A DNA stretch of 34,046 bases, taken from Pseudomonadota bacterium (lineage in GTDB: Bacteria; Pseudomonadota; Alphaproteobacteria; Rhizobiales; Beijerinckiaceae). The translations under genes were made by a program, and so were the position numbers. A model generated the notes under the pieces. That model did no database searches and was not told the DNA's origin. It saw only the letters and a list, made by a program, of their open reading frames with translations. Below are positions 1-9,877 of this stretch, one piece after another (the first letter of the stretch is position 1; the number at the start of each line of letters is the position of its first letter). The DNA lies in contig JAKAJL010000037.1 of assembly GCA_021813805.1 (NCBI GenBank), positions 1-34,046 of the forward strand, in the 5' to 3' direction.

Positions 1-18
1 GATTTTCTTGATAATTTT

Positions 19-93
19 TGGAGCGGGCGAAGGGATTCGAACCCTCGACCCCAACCTTGGCAAGGTTGTGCTCTACCCCTGAGCTACACCCGC
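19..93 (-). tRNA. tRNA-Gly (anticodon GCC)
   Basis: Read on the minus strand, this folds as a complete cloverleaf: a 7-bp acceptor stem starting GCGGGTG, a D-arm with AGCTCAGGGG, an anticodon loop with GCC, a T-arm with GGTTCGAATCC, and an encoded 3' CCA. The GCC anticodon reads glycine codons. The gene is intact. Confidence 0.95.
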
Positions 94-337
94 ATCCGTG
101 GGACGGCGCAGCCGCGCCGTGGGCGCTATATGCCGTAAAGCCTCCGACATTGCAACAGGGCGCTGCGTTCTTTTTCACGCGGCGGTCATCGAATGAAAAA
201 GTTGCGCCTGGTCCCCCCAAATCCACGCCCATGGTTGCGAAAGCGACGGCAAGCCGCCATTTTAGGGACGAGAACGCCGCCGGTTTTCGCGAGTCCCGGG
301 TGGACGGGCGGCCCGCATTTTTCACGACCTCTTCGGA

Positions 338-1258
338 ATGAATGGACCAACGATGCAATCAGTCGATCAGAACCCTCCATCCTCCGCCGCCGAAGCCGAC
401 GTCATCGAGGTGTCGCTCCAGAATTTCCGCGCCGAGGTCATCGACGAATCAACCCGGCGTCTGGTGCTGGTCGATTTCTGGGCGCCGTGGTGCGGCCCTT
501 GCCGCCAGCTCACGCCGGTGATCGAAAAGGTCGTCGCGGCGCGGCGCGGCGAGGTCCGGCTCGCCAAGATGAACATCGACGTCAATCCCGAAATCGCCCA
601 GCAGTTGGGCATTCAGTCGATCCCGGCGGTGGTGGCCTTCCACCAGGGCAAGATGGTGGACGCCTTCATGGGCGCCCTGCCCGAGCGCGAGGTCAAGGTC
701 TTCATCGACCGCTGCATCGGCCCAGCCGCCGAGGATCCGGAAGCTTTGGTTGTCGAAGCGCAGGCTTTGCTCGACGCCGGCGACGTCGATTCGGCGGAGG
801 CCGTCTTCGCCCGAATTATCAATCTGGCGCCCGAACACGCCGGGGCGCTCGCCGGCCTCGCGCGCGTCGCGCTCGAGCGCGATGCGATCGACGAAGCCAA
901 GGCTTTCCTCGGCGCCGTTCCGGCCAAACAGGCCAATGCGCCGGCGGTGGCGGCGGCGCGCGCCGCGCTGGCGCTGAAGGAGCAGGCGGGTTCGGTCGGC
1001 GATCTCGCCTTCCTGCTGGCGCGGGTCGAAAACGCCCCGACCGACCATCAGGCGCGCTACGATCTCGCGGTGGCGCTCAACGCCGCCGGGCGCCGCGAGG
1101 CCGCGGCGCAGGAATTGCTCAACATCATCAAGCGCGAGCGCGGCTGGAACGACGACGCCGCGCGAAAGATGCTGCTCCAGCTGTTCGAAAGCTGGGGCCC
1201 GCTCGACCCGGTGACGCGTGAGGCGCGAAAGCAACTGTCGGCCTTCTTGTTTGCATGA
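338..1258 (+). CDS. cnoX: Thioredoxin-fold chaperedoxin with TPR-like tail (CnoX/YbbN family)
   Basis: Predicted cytoplasmic 306-residue protein. Residues about 22-130 form a thioredoxin domain with the active site WCGPC (Cys52 and Cys55 from this start) and a cis-Pro region SIPAVV near residue 96. The remainder is alanine-rich and helical and matches the TPR-like half of CnoX/YbbN. Known members act as holdases that protect proteins during bleach or heat stress and hand them to chaperones. E. coli CnoX lacks the full CXXC, so the intact CGPC here suggests a redox-active version. The start at 338 has a weak ribosome site; ATG 353 is an alternative. The stop overlaps the region that begins the next gene, so the two are probably co-transcribed. 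Confidence 0.88.
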   Translation: MNGPTMQSVDQNPPSSAAEADVIEVSLQNFRAEVIDESTRRLVLVDFWAPWCGPCRQLTPVIEKVVAARRGEVRLAKMNIDVNPEIAQQLGIQSIPAVVAFHQGKMVDAFMGALPEREVKVFIDRCIGPAAEDPEALVVEAQALLDAGDVDSAEAVFARIINLAPEHAGALAGLARVALERDAIDEAKAFLGAVPAKQANAPAVAAARAALALKEQAGSVGDLAFLLARVENAPTDHQARYDLAVALNAAGRREAAAQELLNIIKRERGWNDDAARKMLLQLFESWGPLDPVTREARKQLSAFLFA

Positions 1259-1269
1259 CTGGAGCCGCC

Positions 1270-1941
1270 ATGCCGATGAACAGGACATATTCAGGACCGT
1301 CCGACCTGCCCACGACCATACCGATCTTTCCGCTGGCGGGCGCCCTCCTGCTGCCCGGCGGGCAGTTGCCCCTGAATATTTTCGAGCCGCGCTATCTCGC
1401 AATGTTCGACGACGCCATGCGCGGGGAGCGAATCATCGGCATGATCCAGCCGGCGGAAGGCGCCGACGCGCCGGCGGGCGAACGCCAGCCGCTGCGCGCC
1501 GTCGGAACTGCCGGGCGGATCACACAATTGTCGGAAACCGGCGACGGGCGCTATTTCGTCATATTGAGCGGCGTCGCCCGCTTCCGTATCCTGTCGCAAA
1601 TGGATTCGCAAAAGCCCTATCGCGAGGCCTGGGTCGATTTCAGCCCCTTTCCCGAGGATTTCCTTCCCAGCGCCGCGGTGCCGACGAAACAGCGAACCGA
1701 ACTCAACAATGTCGCCTTCTATCTCGCCCAGGCCTTGCGACTCGAAATCGCCCGCAACGACGTCGAGGCCATGCCCGACGCCGACATGATCTCGGTCTTC
1801 GCCATGATCGGGCCATTCGATCCTGCCGAGAAACAGGCCCTGCTGGAGGCGCCGGGCCTGTTGGCGCGCGCCGACCTGTTGCTCGCGCTTGGCGAAGTGG
1901 CCCTTTCGCGCGCCCTCAAGGGCGCCAAACCCCTGCAATGA
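1270..1941 (+). CDS. LON substrate-binding-domain (PUA-like) protein
   Basis: This 223-residue protein matches the stand-alone N-terminal domain of Lon protease: it opens with a [18 protein letters not shown]-type strand, has [15 protein letters not shown], and keeps the [16 protein letters not shown] core. There is no AAA+ or protease part, so it is probably a cytoplasmic substrate-recognition or adaptor protein whose partner is unknown. I chose ATG 1270 because GGAG at 1261-1264 lies 5 nt upstream; an in-frame ATG at 1255 overlaps the cnoX stop but has no ribosome site. It lies between cnoX and a Trm112-like gene, a common order in alphaproteobacteria. Confidence 0.85.
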   Translation: MPMNRTYSGPSDLPTTIPIFPLAGALLLPGGQLPLNIFEPRYLAMFDDAMRGERIIGMIQPAEGADAPAGERQPLRAVGTAGRITQLSETGDGRYFVILSGVARFRILSQMDSQKPYREAWVDFSPFPEDFLPSAAVPTKQRTELNNVAFYLAQALRLEIARNDVEAMPDADMISVFAMIGPFDPAEKQALLEAPGLLARADLLLALGEVALSRALKGAKPLQ

Positions 1942-1951
1942 ACAGGATCTG

Positions 1952-2185
1952 ATGATGACCGACACGCCGTCCGAACCGCAAGAATCCGCGCCACGCTCCG
2001 CCGCCGAATGCGCTGGAGTCGATCCGCGCCTGCTGGAAATCCTGGTCTGCCCGCTGACCAAGACCACTTTGCGCTACGACCGCGAACGCAACGAACTGGT
2101 CTCGCTCGCCGCCCATCTCGCTTTTCCGATCCGCGACGGTATTCCGATCATGTTGCCCGAGGAAGCGAGGCGCATCGACGAATGA
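1952..2185 (+). CDS. Trm112-like (YcaR/UPF0434 family) protein
   Basis: This 77-residue protein has the family core: [14 protein letters not shown], then a tyrosine/aspartate stretch, and the closing [17 protein letters not shown]. Bacterial relatives are small cytoplasmic proteins resembling the zinc-binding activator subunit Trm112 of methyltransferases; most bacterial members, like this one, keep only part of the cysteine set. The start ATG-ATG at 1952 is preceded by AGGA. It follows the LON-domain gene by 10 bp and is probably in the same transcript. The exact partner methyltransferase is unknown. Confidence 0.88.
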   Translation: MMTDTPSEPQESAPRSAAECAGVDPRLLEILVCPLTKTTLRYDRERNELVSLAAHLAFPIRDGIPIMLPEEARRIDE

Positions 2186-2674
<489 letters not shown>

Positions 2675-2711
2675 GACGCGTCGCGTTTTTCCCAAACTTC
2701 GCGGAACCGCC

Positions 2712-4022
2712 ATGAGAAAATCGCCTCTCTCTCTCGGCCTCGCGGCCGTCGCCTGCCTCTTCGCCGTTCCCGCCTTCGCCGGGCAAAGCCCGATCGATCC
2801 GGCCGACACGGCTTTCATGACCTTTTCGACGGCTCTGGTTCTTCTGATGACCCTGCCGGGGCTGGCGTTGTTCTATGCCGGCATGGTGCGCAAGAAGAAC
2901 ATTCTCGCGACCATGGCCCAGAGCCTGGCCGCCACGGCGATCGTCTCCCTGCTTTGGTTCGTCCTCGCCTACAGCCTCGCCTTCCGCGGCGACGGGGCGC
3001 TGATCGGCGACGCTTCGGCGGCGCTGCTGCGCGGCATCGGGCTGAACACGGTCAGCCCCTGGGCCAAGACCATCCCGGAAATGCTGTTTTCCGCCTATCA
3101 GATGACTTTCGCGGTGATCACCTGCGCGCTGGTTGGCGGCGCCACCGCCGACCGCTTGAAATTCTCGGCTTTCGCCTTGTTCTGCGTGGTCTGGCTGTTC
3201 ATCGTCTATGTGCCGAGCGCGCATTGGGTCTGGGGCGGCGGCTTCCTCGCCCAGTGGGGCGTGATCGATTTCGCGGGCGGCACGGTGGTTCACATCAACG
3301 CCGGCGTCGCCGGTCTGGTCGCGGCGCTGATGGTTGGCGCCCGCACCGGCTACCGCAAGGAGAATTTGTCGCCCTTCGACCTGTCGATGGCCTTTGTCGG
3401 CCTCGGCCTGCTGTGGGTCGGCTGGTTCGGCTTCAACGGCGGTTCAGCGGAGGGCGCCGGCTCGCGCGCGGTTTACGCCATTGTCGCCACCCATCTGGCC
3501 GCCTGCGCCGGCGCCCTGGTGTGGTCGGGCATCGAATGGGTGCACAACGGACGCCCCTCGGTTCTCGGCCTGATTTCCGGCGCCGTCGCCGGTCTCGGCA
3601 CCATCACCCCCGCCTCCGGCTATGTCCTGCCCTGGCAGGGCGCCGTCATCGGCGTCCTGGCCGGCGGGACCTGCTACTGGTCCTCGACCGCGCTGAAGGC
3701 GAAACTCGGCTATGACGACTCGCTCGACGTTTTTGGCGTCCATGGCGTCGGCGGCGTTCTCGGCACGCTGATGGCGGGCGTTTTCGCCACCGCGTCGGTC
3801 AGCGCCTCGAGCGGACAGGCGGGAATTTCCGGCCTGCTCGAAGGCAACCCCCATCAATTGCTGGTCCAGGCGGAAGGCGTGGTCGTCACGATTCTGTGGT
3901 GCGTCATCGGCACGGCTGTCTCTTTGAAGATCGTCGACCTGCTGGTCGGCCTGCGCGTCGCGCCCGACGACGAGCGCCTCGGCCTCGACCTCGCGCTGCA
4001 TGGCGAAGCGCTCCATCAGTGA
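2712..4022 (+). CDS. amtB: Ammonium transporter Amt, first copy
   Basis: A 436-residue polytopic inner-membrane protein with an N-terminal signal peptide (cleavage near VPAFA) and the usual 11 membrane helices. The channel twin histidines are in IDFAGGTVVHINAG and DVFGVHGVGG. WGWFGFNGG-type and GLISGAVAGL helices are typical of the family. Amt trimers conduct ammonium/ammonia and are gated by GlnK, whose gene lies 37 bp upstream. It lacks the alanine-rich extra loop seen in the second Amt at 5616, so the two paralogues probably differ in gating or affinity. A strong hairpin follows 48 bp after the stop. Confidence 0.95.
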   Translation: MRKSPLSLGLAAVACLFAVPAFAGQSPIDPADTAFMTFSTALVLLMTLPGLALFYAGMVRKKNILATMAQSLAATAIVSLLWFVLAYSLAFRGDGALIGDASAALLRGIGLNTVSPWAKTIPEMLFSAYQMTFAVITCALVGGATADRLKFSAFALFCVVWLFIVYVPSAHWVWGGGFLAQWGVIDFAGGTVVHINAGVAGLVAALMVGARTGYRKENLSPFDLSMAFVGLGLLWVGWFGFNGGSAEGAGSRAVYAIVATHLAACAGALVWSGIEWVHNGRPSVLGLISGAVAGLGTITPASGYVLPWQGAVIGVLAGGTCYWSSTALKAKLGYDDSLDVFGVHGVGGVLGTLMAGVFATASVSASSGQAGISGLLEGNPHQLLVQAEGVVVTILWCVIGTAVSLKIVDLLVGLRVAPDDERLGLDLALHGEALHQ

Positions 4023-4070
4023 GGCATGGGCTTGACGGCCTGAGGAAAACGCGTTCCACTATGAACTATC

Positions 4071-4103
4071 GCGCCGCGGCGGATCGTCGCGGCGCTTCAT
4101 TTT
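4071..4103 (+). terminator. Terminator-like hairpin after the first amtB
   Basis: GCGCCGCG (4071-4078) pairs perfectly with CGCGGCGC (4088-4095) across a 9-nt loop, followed by TTCATTTT. It lies between amtB and tesB and probably separates the glnK-amtB unit from tesB, at least partly. Confidence 0.55.
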
Positions 4104-4124
4104 GCGAACTGGGCGAGTCGTTCG

Positions 4125-5015
4125 ATGTCCAAGGCGATCGCCGATCTTCTCGACATTCTCGATCTCGAGAAAATCGAGGACAATCTGTTTCGGGGCGTCA
4201 GCCCGCAGGTCGGTTGGCAGAGGGTTTTCGGCGGGCTGGTAATTGCCCAGGCTCTGGTCGCGGCGCAACGCACTGTCGAAAACGCCGTCGCCCACTCCCT
4301 GCACGCTTATTTCCTGCTCGGCGGCGACCCGGCGACGCCGATCGTCTATCAGGTCGAGCGCCTGCGTGACGGGCGCAGTTTCGCCACCCGGCGTTGTCAG
4401 GCGATCCAGCACGACCGGATCATTTTTAGCCTCATCGCCTCTTTCCATAATCCCGAGCCGCGAAATCTCGATCACGCCTTCCCGCCGCCTGACGCGCCGA
4501 ACCCTGAGGATCTCCCCGACGAAGGCGAATTTTTCGCCCGTTTCGGGGCTCATATGCCCGAAGCGGTGCGCCGCTACTTCCAACGGGAGCGGCCAATCGA
4601 GATGCGCCCGGTCGAACCTGGCCGCTATATCGCCCGCGGCGCCCGGTCCGATCCGGCGCAGAAGATCTGGGTACGAACCTCGGGCGCCCTGCCCGACGAC
4701 CCGGCGATCCATCGCGCGGCTTTGGCTTATCTCTCCGACATGACCTTGCTCGACACCTCGCTGATCGTCCATGGCAAGTCGGTGTTCCATCCCGACATCC
4801 AGGCGGCGAGCCTGGACCATGCTTTGTGGCTGCATCGTCCGTTCCGGGCCGATGAATGGATGCTTTATGTGCAGGACAGCCCCAACGCCTCGGGCGGCTT
4901 GGGATTCAGCCGCGGCGCGCTTTATTCGCGCGACGGCGCCCTGATCGCCTCGGTGGCGCAGGAAGGTCTGATCCGTCTGAAGCATGAACCGTCGCCGAAT
5001 CTCGCACAGCTCTGA
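4125..5015 (+). CDS. tesB: Acyl-CoA thioesterase II
   Basis: This 296-residue protein has the double hot-dog layout of TesB. The N-terminal half carries GGLVIAQALVAA and the SLHAYFLLGGDP strand. The C-terminal half carries YLSDMTLLDTSL, which contains the Asp equivalent to the catalytic Asp of E. coli TesB, and FRADEWMLYVQDSPNASGGLGFSRG. It hydrolyses fatty acyl-CoA in the cytoplasm. The neighbourhood is notable: in E. coli tesB also sits beside amtB-glnK. Here it lies between two glnK-amtB pairs, suggesting the second pair was inserted or duplicated around it. ATG 4125 has only a weak ribosome site. Confidence 0.93.
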   Translation: MSKAIADLLDILDLEKIEDNLFRGVSPQVGWQRVFGGLVIAQALVAAQRTVENAVAHSLHAYFLLGGDPATPIVYQVERLRDGRSFATRRCQAIQHDRIIFSLIASFHNPEPRNLDHAFPPPDAPNPEDLPDEGEFFARFGAHMPEAVRRYFQRERPIEMRPVEPGRYIARGARSDPAQKIWVRTSGALPDDPAIHRAALAYLSDMTLLDTSLIVHGKSVFHPDIQAASLDHALWLHRPFRADEWMLYVQDSPNASGGLGFSRGALYSRDGALIASVAQEGLIRLKHEPSPNLAQL

Positions 5016-5048
5016 CTGATTATTGTGCAATGTTCTGCCTGTTTTGAC

Positions 5049-5067
5049 GGCGAAACGCCTTTTTTTT
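5049..5067 (+). terminator. Short terminator after tesB
   Basis: A GGCG-AAA-CGCC hairpin (5049-5059) is followed directly by eight T. The stem is only 4 bp but all G-C, and the T-run is strong. It ends the tesB transcript before the second glnK promoter region. Confidence 0.5.
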
Positions 5068-5152
5068 AGCCATATGCGGCGCTTTCGCGTCGAATGTCTC
5101 AAATTTTTATTTTTATCTCTTGTAAATCAAAGACTTGCCCCACATCCGGCTT

Positions 5153-5168
5153 TGGCATGCTCCTTGTT
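5153..5168 (+). promoter_or_regulatory. Candidate sigma-54 promoter of the second glnK-amtB
   Basis: TGGCAT-GCTCC-TTGTT matches the -24/-12 consensus TGGCAC-N5-TTGCW with correct spacing and two mismatches, one of them the C of the -12 GC. It sits 90 bp before the second glnK ATG, in an otherwise gene-free 240-bp gap. Sigma-54 plus NtrC control is standard for glnK-amtB in proteobacteria. A TTGTGCAA half-site-like word lies further upstream at 5023-5030, but no full NtrC site was found. Confidence 0.5.
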
Positions 5169-5209
5169 TGTGCAATTTGGCTAAAAGCCGATCAGCCGGA
5201 TCGATTTGA

Positions 5210-5596
<387 letters not shown>

Positions 5597-5615
5597 ACAT
5601 CTTCAGGAGAAAATC

Positions 5616-7151
5616 GTGCTGAACTTTTCCACCCGCCGCAACGGGCCAAAAGCGCTCGTTCTCGCTTTGGCCGGCCTGACTGTTTGCGCCGGCGCGGCTT
5701 ACGCCCAGGACGTCGGCGCCCGAGACGCCGCGCCCCTCGTCAACAAGGGCGACAACGCCTGGATGCTGATCTCCAGCGCCCTGGTGCTAATGATGTCCAT
5801 TCCCGGCCTCGCGCTCTTTTACGGCGGCCTCGTGCGCGCCAAAAACATGCTGTCGGTTCTGACCCAGGTGCTGACCATCGTCGCGCTCGTCGGCGTGACC
5901 TGGACGCTGTTCGGCTATTCGCTGGCTTTTTCCGACGGCGGCGCCATGACCGCGTTTGTCGGCGGCTTCAGCAAGGCTTTCCTAAGCATTGCGCCGGAAG
6001 GCAAGACCATCGCCGACGCAACCGTGCCGACCTTCTCCAACGGCGTGGTCATCCCGGAACTGACCTATTTCGTGTTCCAGATGACCTTCGCCATGATCAC
6101 CCCCGCGCTGATTGTCGGCGCCTTCGCCGAACGCATCAAATTCTCGGCCATGCTGCTGTTCATGTTCCTGTGGTCCACCCTGATCTATCTGCCGGTCGCC
6201 CATTGGGTCTGGTACGCTGCCGCGCCAGACGACGTGGCCTCGGCCGCCAGGGCTTTGGCCGCGGCGTCCGGCGGCGCCGCGAAGGCGGCGGCGCAGGCGA
6301 AATTCGACGCGGTCACCCATTCGGTGGGCTGGATCGGCGGCGGCCTCGCGCCGTGGATGAAAGGCGTCGGAGCGCTGGATTTCGCGGGCGGCACGGTCGT
6401 GCATATCAACGCCGGCATAGCGGGCCTCGTTGGCGCCCTGGTGATCGGCAAGCGCATCGGCTATGGCCGTGAAGCTTTGCCGCCGCATTCGTTGACCATG
6501 TCGATGATCGGCGCCTCGCTGCTGTGGGTCGGCTGGTTCGGCTTCAACGCCGGCTCGGCGCTGGAGGCCTCCGCGACCGCGTCGCTCGCCTTCGTCAACA
6601 CCATGATCGCCACGGCGGCGGCGGCCCTGTCGTGGCTCTTCTCGGAATGGACCCTCAAGGGCAAGCCCTCGCTGCTCGGCCTGATCTCCGGCGCAGTCGC
6701 AGGCCTCGTCGCAGTGACGCCGGCTTCCGGCTTCGCCGGCCCGATGGGCTCTCTGATCCTCGGCCTGATCGTCTCGCCGATCTGCCTGTTCTTCGTCTCC
6801 ACCGTGAAGAACAGGTTCGGCTATGACGACGCGCTCGACGTGTTCGGCGTGCATTGCGTCGGCGGAATCACCGGGGCCCTCCTGACCGGCGTTCTGGTCA
6901 GCCCGGCGTTCGGCGGCGTCGGCATTACCGATTACGCCAATGTCGCGGGCAATAACATTGGAACCTATGACATGGCCCGGCAGATGATCGCCCAGGCCAC
7001 TGCGGTTCTCGCCACTTTGATCTGGTCGGGCCTTGGCTCCGCCGTCCTGTACAAGATCGTCGATCTCGTCATCGGCCTGCGTCCCACCCGCGACGAGGAG
7101 CGCGAAGGCCTCGACATCGCCGAACATGGCGAACAGGCCTATAATTATTGA
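5616..7151 (+). CDS. amtB: Ammonium transporter Amt, second copy with alanine-rich insert
   Basis: The GTG start at 5616 is supported by AGGAG at 5605-5609. The 511-residue product has a signal peptide ending near AAYAQ and the Amt helices, with channel histidines in LDFAGGTVVHINAG and DVFGVHCVGG. Compared with the first Amt it carries an extra alanine-rich segment (about residues 208-245, PDDVASAARALAAASGG onward) between membrane helices, probably periplasmic, and a longer loop before the last helix. Similar insertions occur in other alphaproteobacterial Amt proteins. It conducts ammonium under control of the adjacent PII protein. It ends at a strong bidirectional terminator. Confidence 0.95.
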   Translation: MLNFSTRRNGPKALVLALAGLTVCAGAAYAQDVGARDAAPLVNKGDNAWMLISSALVLMMSIPGLALFYGGLVRAKNMLSVLTQVLTIVALVGVTWTLFGYSLAFSDGGAMTAFVGGFSKAFLSIAPEGKTIADATVPTFSNGVVIPELTYFVFQMTFAMITPALIVGAFAERIKFSAMLLFMFLWSTLIYLPVAHWVWYAAAPDDVASAARALAAASGGAAKAAAQAKFDAVTHSVGWIGGGLAPWMKGVGALDFAGGTVVHINAGIAGLVGALVIGKRIGYGREALPPHSLTMSMIGASLLWVGWFGFNAGSALEASATASLAFVNTMIATAAAALSWLFSEWTLKGKPSLLGLISGAVAGLVAVTPASGFAGPMGSLILGLIVSPICLFFVSTVKNRFGYDDALDVFGVHCVGGITGALLTGVLVSPAFGGVGITDYANVAGNNIGTYDMARQMIAQATAVLATLIWSGLGSAVLYKIVDLVIGLRPTRDEEREGLDIAEHGEQAYNY

Positions 7152-7177
7152 GCCGTCTCCCACGGCTCGGACAGCGG

Positions 7178-7210
7178 ACGGCGGGGTTCGAAAGCCCCGC
7201 CGTTTCTTTT
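7178..7210 (+). terminator. Bidirectional terminator between convergent genes
   Basis: ACGGCGGGG (7178-7186) pairs perfectly with CCCCGCCGT (7195-7203) around an 8-nt loop and is followed by TTCTTTT. It sits between the ends of amtB (plus) and the M48 protease gene (minus) and can serve both, though the T-run favours the plus strand. Confidence 0.85.
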
Positions 7211-7218
7211 CTCGAAAA

Positions 7219-8700
7219 TCAATAAGCCACGATTTTGTAGCTTTCGCCCGGCTTCAACTGGTCGCTGTCGAGACCGTTGAGCAGTTCGAATTGTTCGAGC
7301 GGACGGTCGGTCAGCGCCATTCTCGCCGCCAGTGTCGCGGCGTTGTCGCCGAGGCCGGCGACGGCGAGGCGCAGGTGGAGCGGCTGGGCGAGTTTTTGCT
7401 CGTCGGGCGTGATGGGATGGAAAGAGGCGATGGATTCGTCGAATCGCCTGCTGGTCTCGGGCGTCATCGCCTTGACTGCGAAAATCATCCGGTAAATGTC
7501 GTCGTTGAAGGCGATCACCGCGACGCGGAAATTCCACTCGCCGGCGCGAGCGTCGGCGTAGACCGCCGGCAGGCCGTTGACCTTGTCCTCGCGAATCGAC
7601 GACGCGAGCAGGCCATCGATCCAGCCCGACGTCAGATAGGCCTTCAGGCTCTTGCCCGCGGGCGCGCGCACGCTGTCGAAACGCAGGGCTTCCGCGCCGC
7701 CGCTCACGACGCCCAGAACCGCCTGCGCCGAATTCTGGAGCACATAGCCTTCCGGCGCCTGGAAGGCGAAGCCCAGGCGCGGGTGAATGAAGGCGCGGCC
7801 GCGGATCGCGCCGTCGGTCGGGTCGTCGCCGAACATCATGCCGTCGATGGCGTCGAGATAGGCCTGGCGCGCCCGGTCGCCGACGCCGGGCGCCCCGAAC
7901 TGCCGCGCAACCTGGAGCGCCGCCGCGACGCGCTCCGGCGTCGAGGGGTGGGTCGCCAGAATATCCGGCCTGCCGCTGTCCGCCTGGCCGAGGAGCTCGG
8001 CGCGCATTTCGCTCGAACGCCCGAGCGCGGTGAGAAAGCGCGAGGCCGCGAAGGGGTCGTAGCCGGCGCGCGCGATCACGTCGATGCCGAGGCGATCGGC
8101 TTCGAACTCCTGCTGGCGGGAATAACCGGCGATGGTCCGCGCGGCGGCGGCCTCGATCTCGTCGCTCTTCTGGCGGCTCTCGATGATCTGGGACGCCTGC
8201 GCGATCACAGCCTCGGTCTTTTCCTTCTCCGCCCGCAGGAAAGCGTGACGCGCGGTGACATGGGCGATTTCATGCGCCATCACGGCGGCGACCTCGGACG
8301 TGTCATTGGCCAGAGCGAGCATGCCCCGGGTCACGAAAAGGTCGCCCGAAGGAAGCGCGAAGGCGTTGACCACCCCCGAATTCAGGATGGTCACGCGATA
8401 GGGCTGGGTCGGCGTGTCGCTGGCCGTGGCCAGTCGCACTAGAACCTGATCGAGATAGGTCTGAGCCTTGGGCCATTGATACTCGCCACCGTAAAGCGCG
8501 ATCAGTCGCTTGCGCTCGGCGTCCTGCGGCGTGTCGCGAAGCGCCTTGGGCGCGGCGGCCTGCGGCGGGGGCGGCGCCATGCCCTGCTGTTCGAGCGTGG
8601 CGCAGCCGGCCAGCAGCGTCAGGACGGCGATCCACGCCGGCGCGGAAGCCATGCGCGGAGCGAAAAGCCGTCGCGTCCCTGTGCGCTTGCGTTCCGTCAT
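7219..8700 (-). CDS. M48-family metalloprotease, predicted lipoprotein
   Basis: A 493-residue protein from ATG 8700, preceded by GGCGGAG. The N-terminal hydrophobic segment ends in the lipobox LLAGC (Cys33), so it is probably a lipid-anchored periplasmic protein. The zinc protease signature AHEIAH lies at 142-147 and the third-ligand motif EFEADRLG near 198-205, as in M48 peptidases of the LoiP/BepA group, which take part in outer-membrane protein quality control. The C-terminal ~150 residues form a second domain, ending in a short LysM-like LKPGESYKIVAY. No TPR repeats are visible, unlike BepA. The secreted nuclease-fold gene lies 68 bp upstream on the same strand and probably shares its transcript. 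Confidence 0.88.
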   Translation of the reverse strand: MTERKRTGTRRLFAPRMASAPAWIAVLTLLAGCATLEQQGMAPPPPQAAAPKALRDTPQDAERKRLIALYGGEYQWPKAQTYLDQVLVRLATASDTPTQPYRVTILNSGVVNAFALPSGDLFVTRGMLALANDTSEVAAVMAHEIAHVTARHAFLRAEKEKTEAVIAQASQIIESRQKSDEIEAAAARTIAGYSRQQEFEADRLGIDVIARAGYDPFAASRFLTALGRSSEMRAELLGQADSGRPDILATHPSTPERVAAALQVARQFGAPGVGDRARQAYLDAIDGMMFGDDPTDGAIRGRAFIHPRLGFAFQAPEGYVLQNSAQAVLGVVSGGAEALRFDSVRAPAGKSLKAYLTSGWIDGLLASSIREDKVNGLPAVYADARAGEWNFRVAVIAFNDDIYRMIFAVKAMTPETSRRFDESIASFHPITPDEQKLAQPLHLRLAVAGLGDNAATLAARMALTDRPLEQFELLNGLDSDQLKPGESYKIVAY

Positions 8701-8768
8701 CACTCCGCCATTCCGATCCCGCGCCCGAGCCCGTGCCCAAGCCGGCGCCAAATTTCGCCTCGTCCCGC

Positions 8769-9623
8769 TCACGGCGAATCGGCTTTTTCCGACGACGCCG
8801 GCCGCTGCGCCTCCTCAATAAACTCGATTTGGCCGGGATGGAATAATTCGATGAGCGGCGAGGCCGCGATCTCGACCACGCCGCGCGCGCGCACGCGGCG
8901 GCCCTTCAGGCTTTTTTCGTCAAATCCGGCGCGCTCGAAGGCGCGCCGGTTGCGCCTGGCGATGACCAGGGCGGCGCCGCGCCGGCCAGCAAAATTCAGA
9001 TAAGTGCGGCTGAAGCCATGGCCGATCGAGCCGATCCGTCCCTCGACGATCGTCAGCGCGCCGTTGCGTCCGACGAAGGCCGCCGCGTCGTCCCCGGATA
9101 GCACGGCAAAAGCCGGGTCCGCCCAGAGTCCGGCTTTCGCGGCCCGCGCTTCGGCCTCAACAGCCTTGACGCCTTCCGCGCAGGGGCCGGGATCGGCGCC
9201 AACCATGGCCAGTCCGGCGGCGGCGAGGCTCTCGTCCGCCGACTCTGACGCGCCTCCGGGAAAGAGCCGAACCGGAACGCGCCCCCAGCGGTCGGCGAGG
9301 CCGAGCGGCGACACCAGCAATGTTTTTCCTTGCAGCAAGGAGGCCAGTTCCCGCGCGGCCTGCTGCGGGAGGTCGGGTTCGGCATGGGTTGCGCGGGGCG
9401 GCTCGATGGAGGGGAAAAAAACCACGCGCCCGTCAGCGAGCGTGATGTCGAGCCGCGCGTCGACTTTTTCCATCTGCGCCGTTTCAGCCGCCACGTCCGC
9501 GTAACAGCCGGCGGCCTGCGCGCAAGCCGGCGCCGCGAGCGCGATCAGACAGGCGAAGTGGAAACCGGAAAAGCGCAAGCGGACCGCTCGGCTAGGGATT
9601 CTCGAGCATGAGCATGTTTCCAC
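8769..9623 (-). CDS. Secreted thermonuclease-fold (SNase-like) protein, probably inactive
   Basis: About 284 residues from GTG 9623; an internal TTG just before RFSGFHFACL would give a cleaner signal peptide, so the start is uncertain. After export the mature part resembles an SNase OB-fold: VVFFPSIEPPR matches the position of the usual R-(L/V)-x-GI(D/E)xP segment, DRWGRVPVRLF the D-x-(Y/W)-GR segment, and ARAAKAGLWADP the closing helix. The Arg expected in the first motif is replaced by Phe, so catalysis is doubtful. The last ~100 residues form an extra beta-rich domain of unknown role. It is encoded just upstream of the M48 protease gene on the same strand. Confidence 0.65.
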   Translation of the reverse strand: METCSCSRIPSRAVRLRFSGFHFACLIALAAPACAQAAGCYADVAAETAQMEKVDARLDITLADGRVVFFPSIEPPRATHAEPDLPQQAARELASLLQGKTLLVSPLGLADRWGRVPVRLFPGGASESADESLAAAGLAMVGADPGPCAEGVKAVEAEARAAKAGLWADPAFAVLSGDDAAAFVGRNGALTIVEGRIGSIGHGFSRTYLNFAGRRGAALVIARRNRRAFERAGFDEKSLKGRRVRARGVVEIAASPLIELFHPGQIEFIEEAQRPASSEKADSP

Positions 9624-9675
9624 GCGTCATGGTTTTTTCGCACAGGAAATTGTGCTAGGCAAGGCGCGCTCCCGC

Positions 9676-9752
<77 letters not shown>

Positions 9753-9806
9753 ATGAAATCAATGTATTAGAAGATGATGCGGTCAGAGATAGCGGCTTCG
9801 CCGAAT

Positions 9807-9828
9807 TTGTGTAAGCGTTGTGTAAGCG
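9807..9828 (+). repeat. Perfect tandem 11-bp repeat beside tRNA-Arg
   Basis: TTGTGTAAGCG occurs twice without a gap (9807-9817 and 9818-9828), 55 bp after the tRNA 3' end. Paired short direct repeats at this distance resemble arm-type integrase sites of an attachment region. That is inference; no integrase gene is visible. Confidence 0.45.
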
Positions 9829-9877
9829 AAAGCCGAAATTTTGCGAAAATTCGCGTCAGCGCTCGAATAGGAAAATC

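Noticed and set aside
18-341. 107-codon plus-strand frame through tRNA-Gly
   Set aside because: It runs through the tRNA gene, has no ribosome site and no recognisable domain.
7033-8442. 469-codon plus-strand frame over the M48 protease
   Set aside because: Antisense to HEIAH-bearing coding sequence and starts inside amtB.
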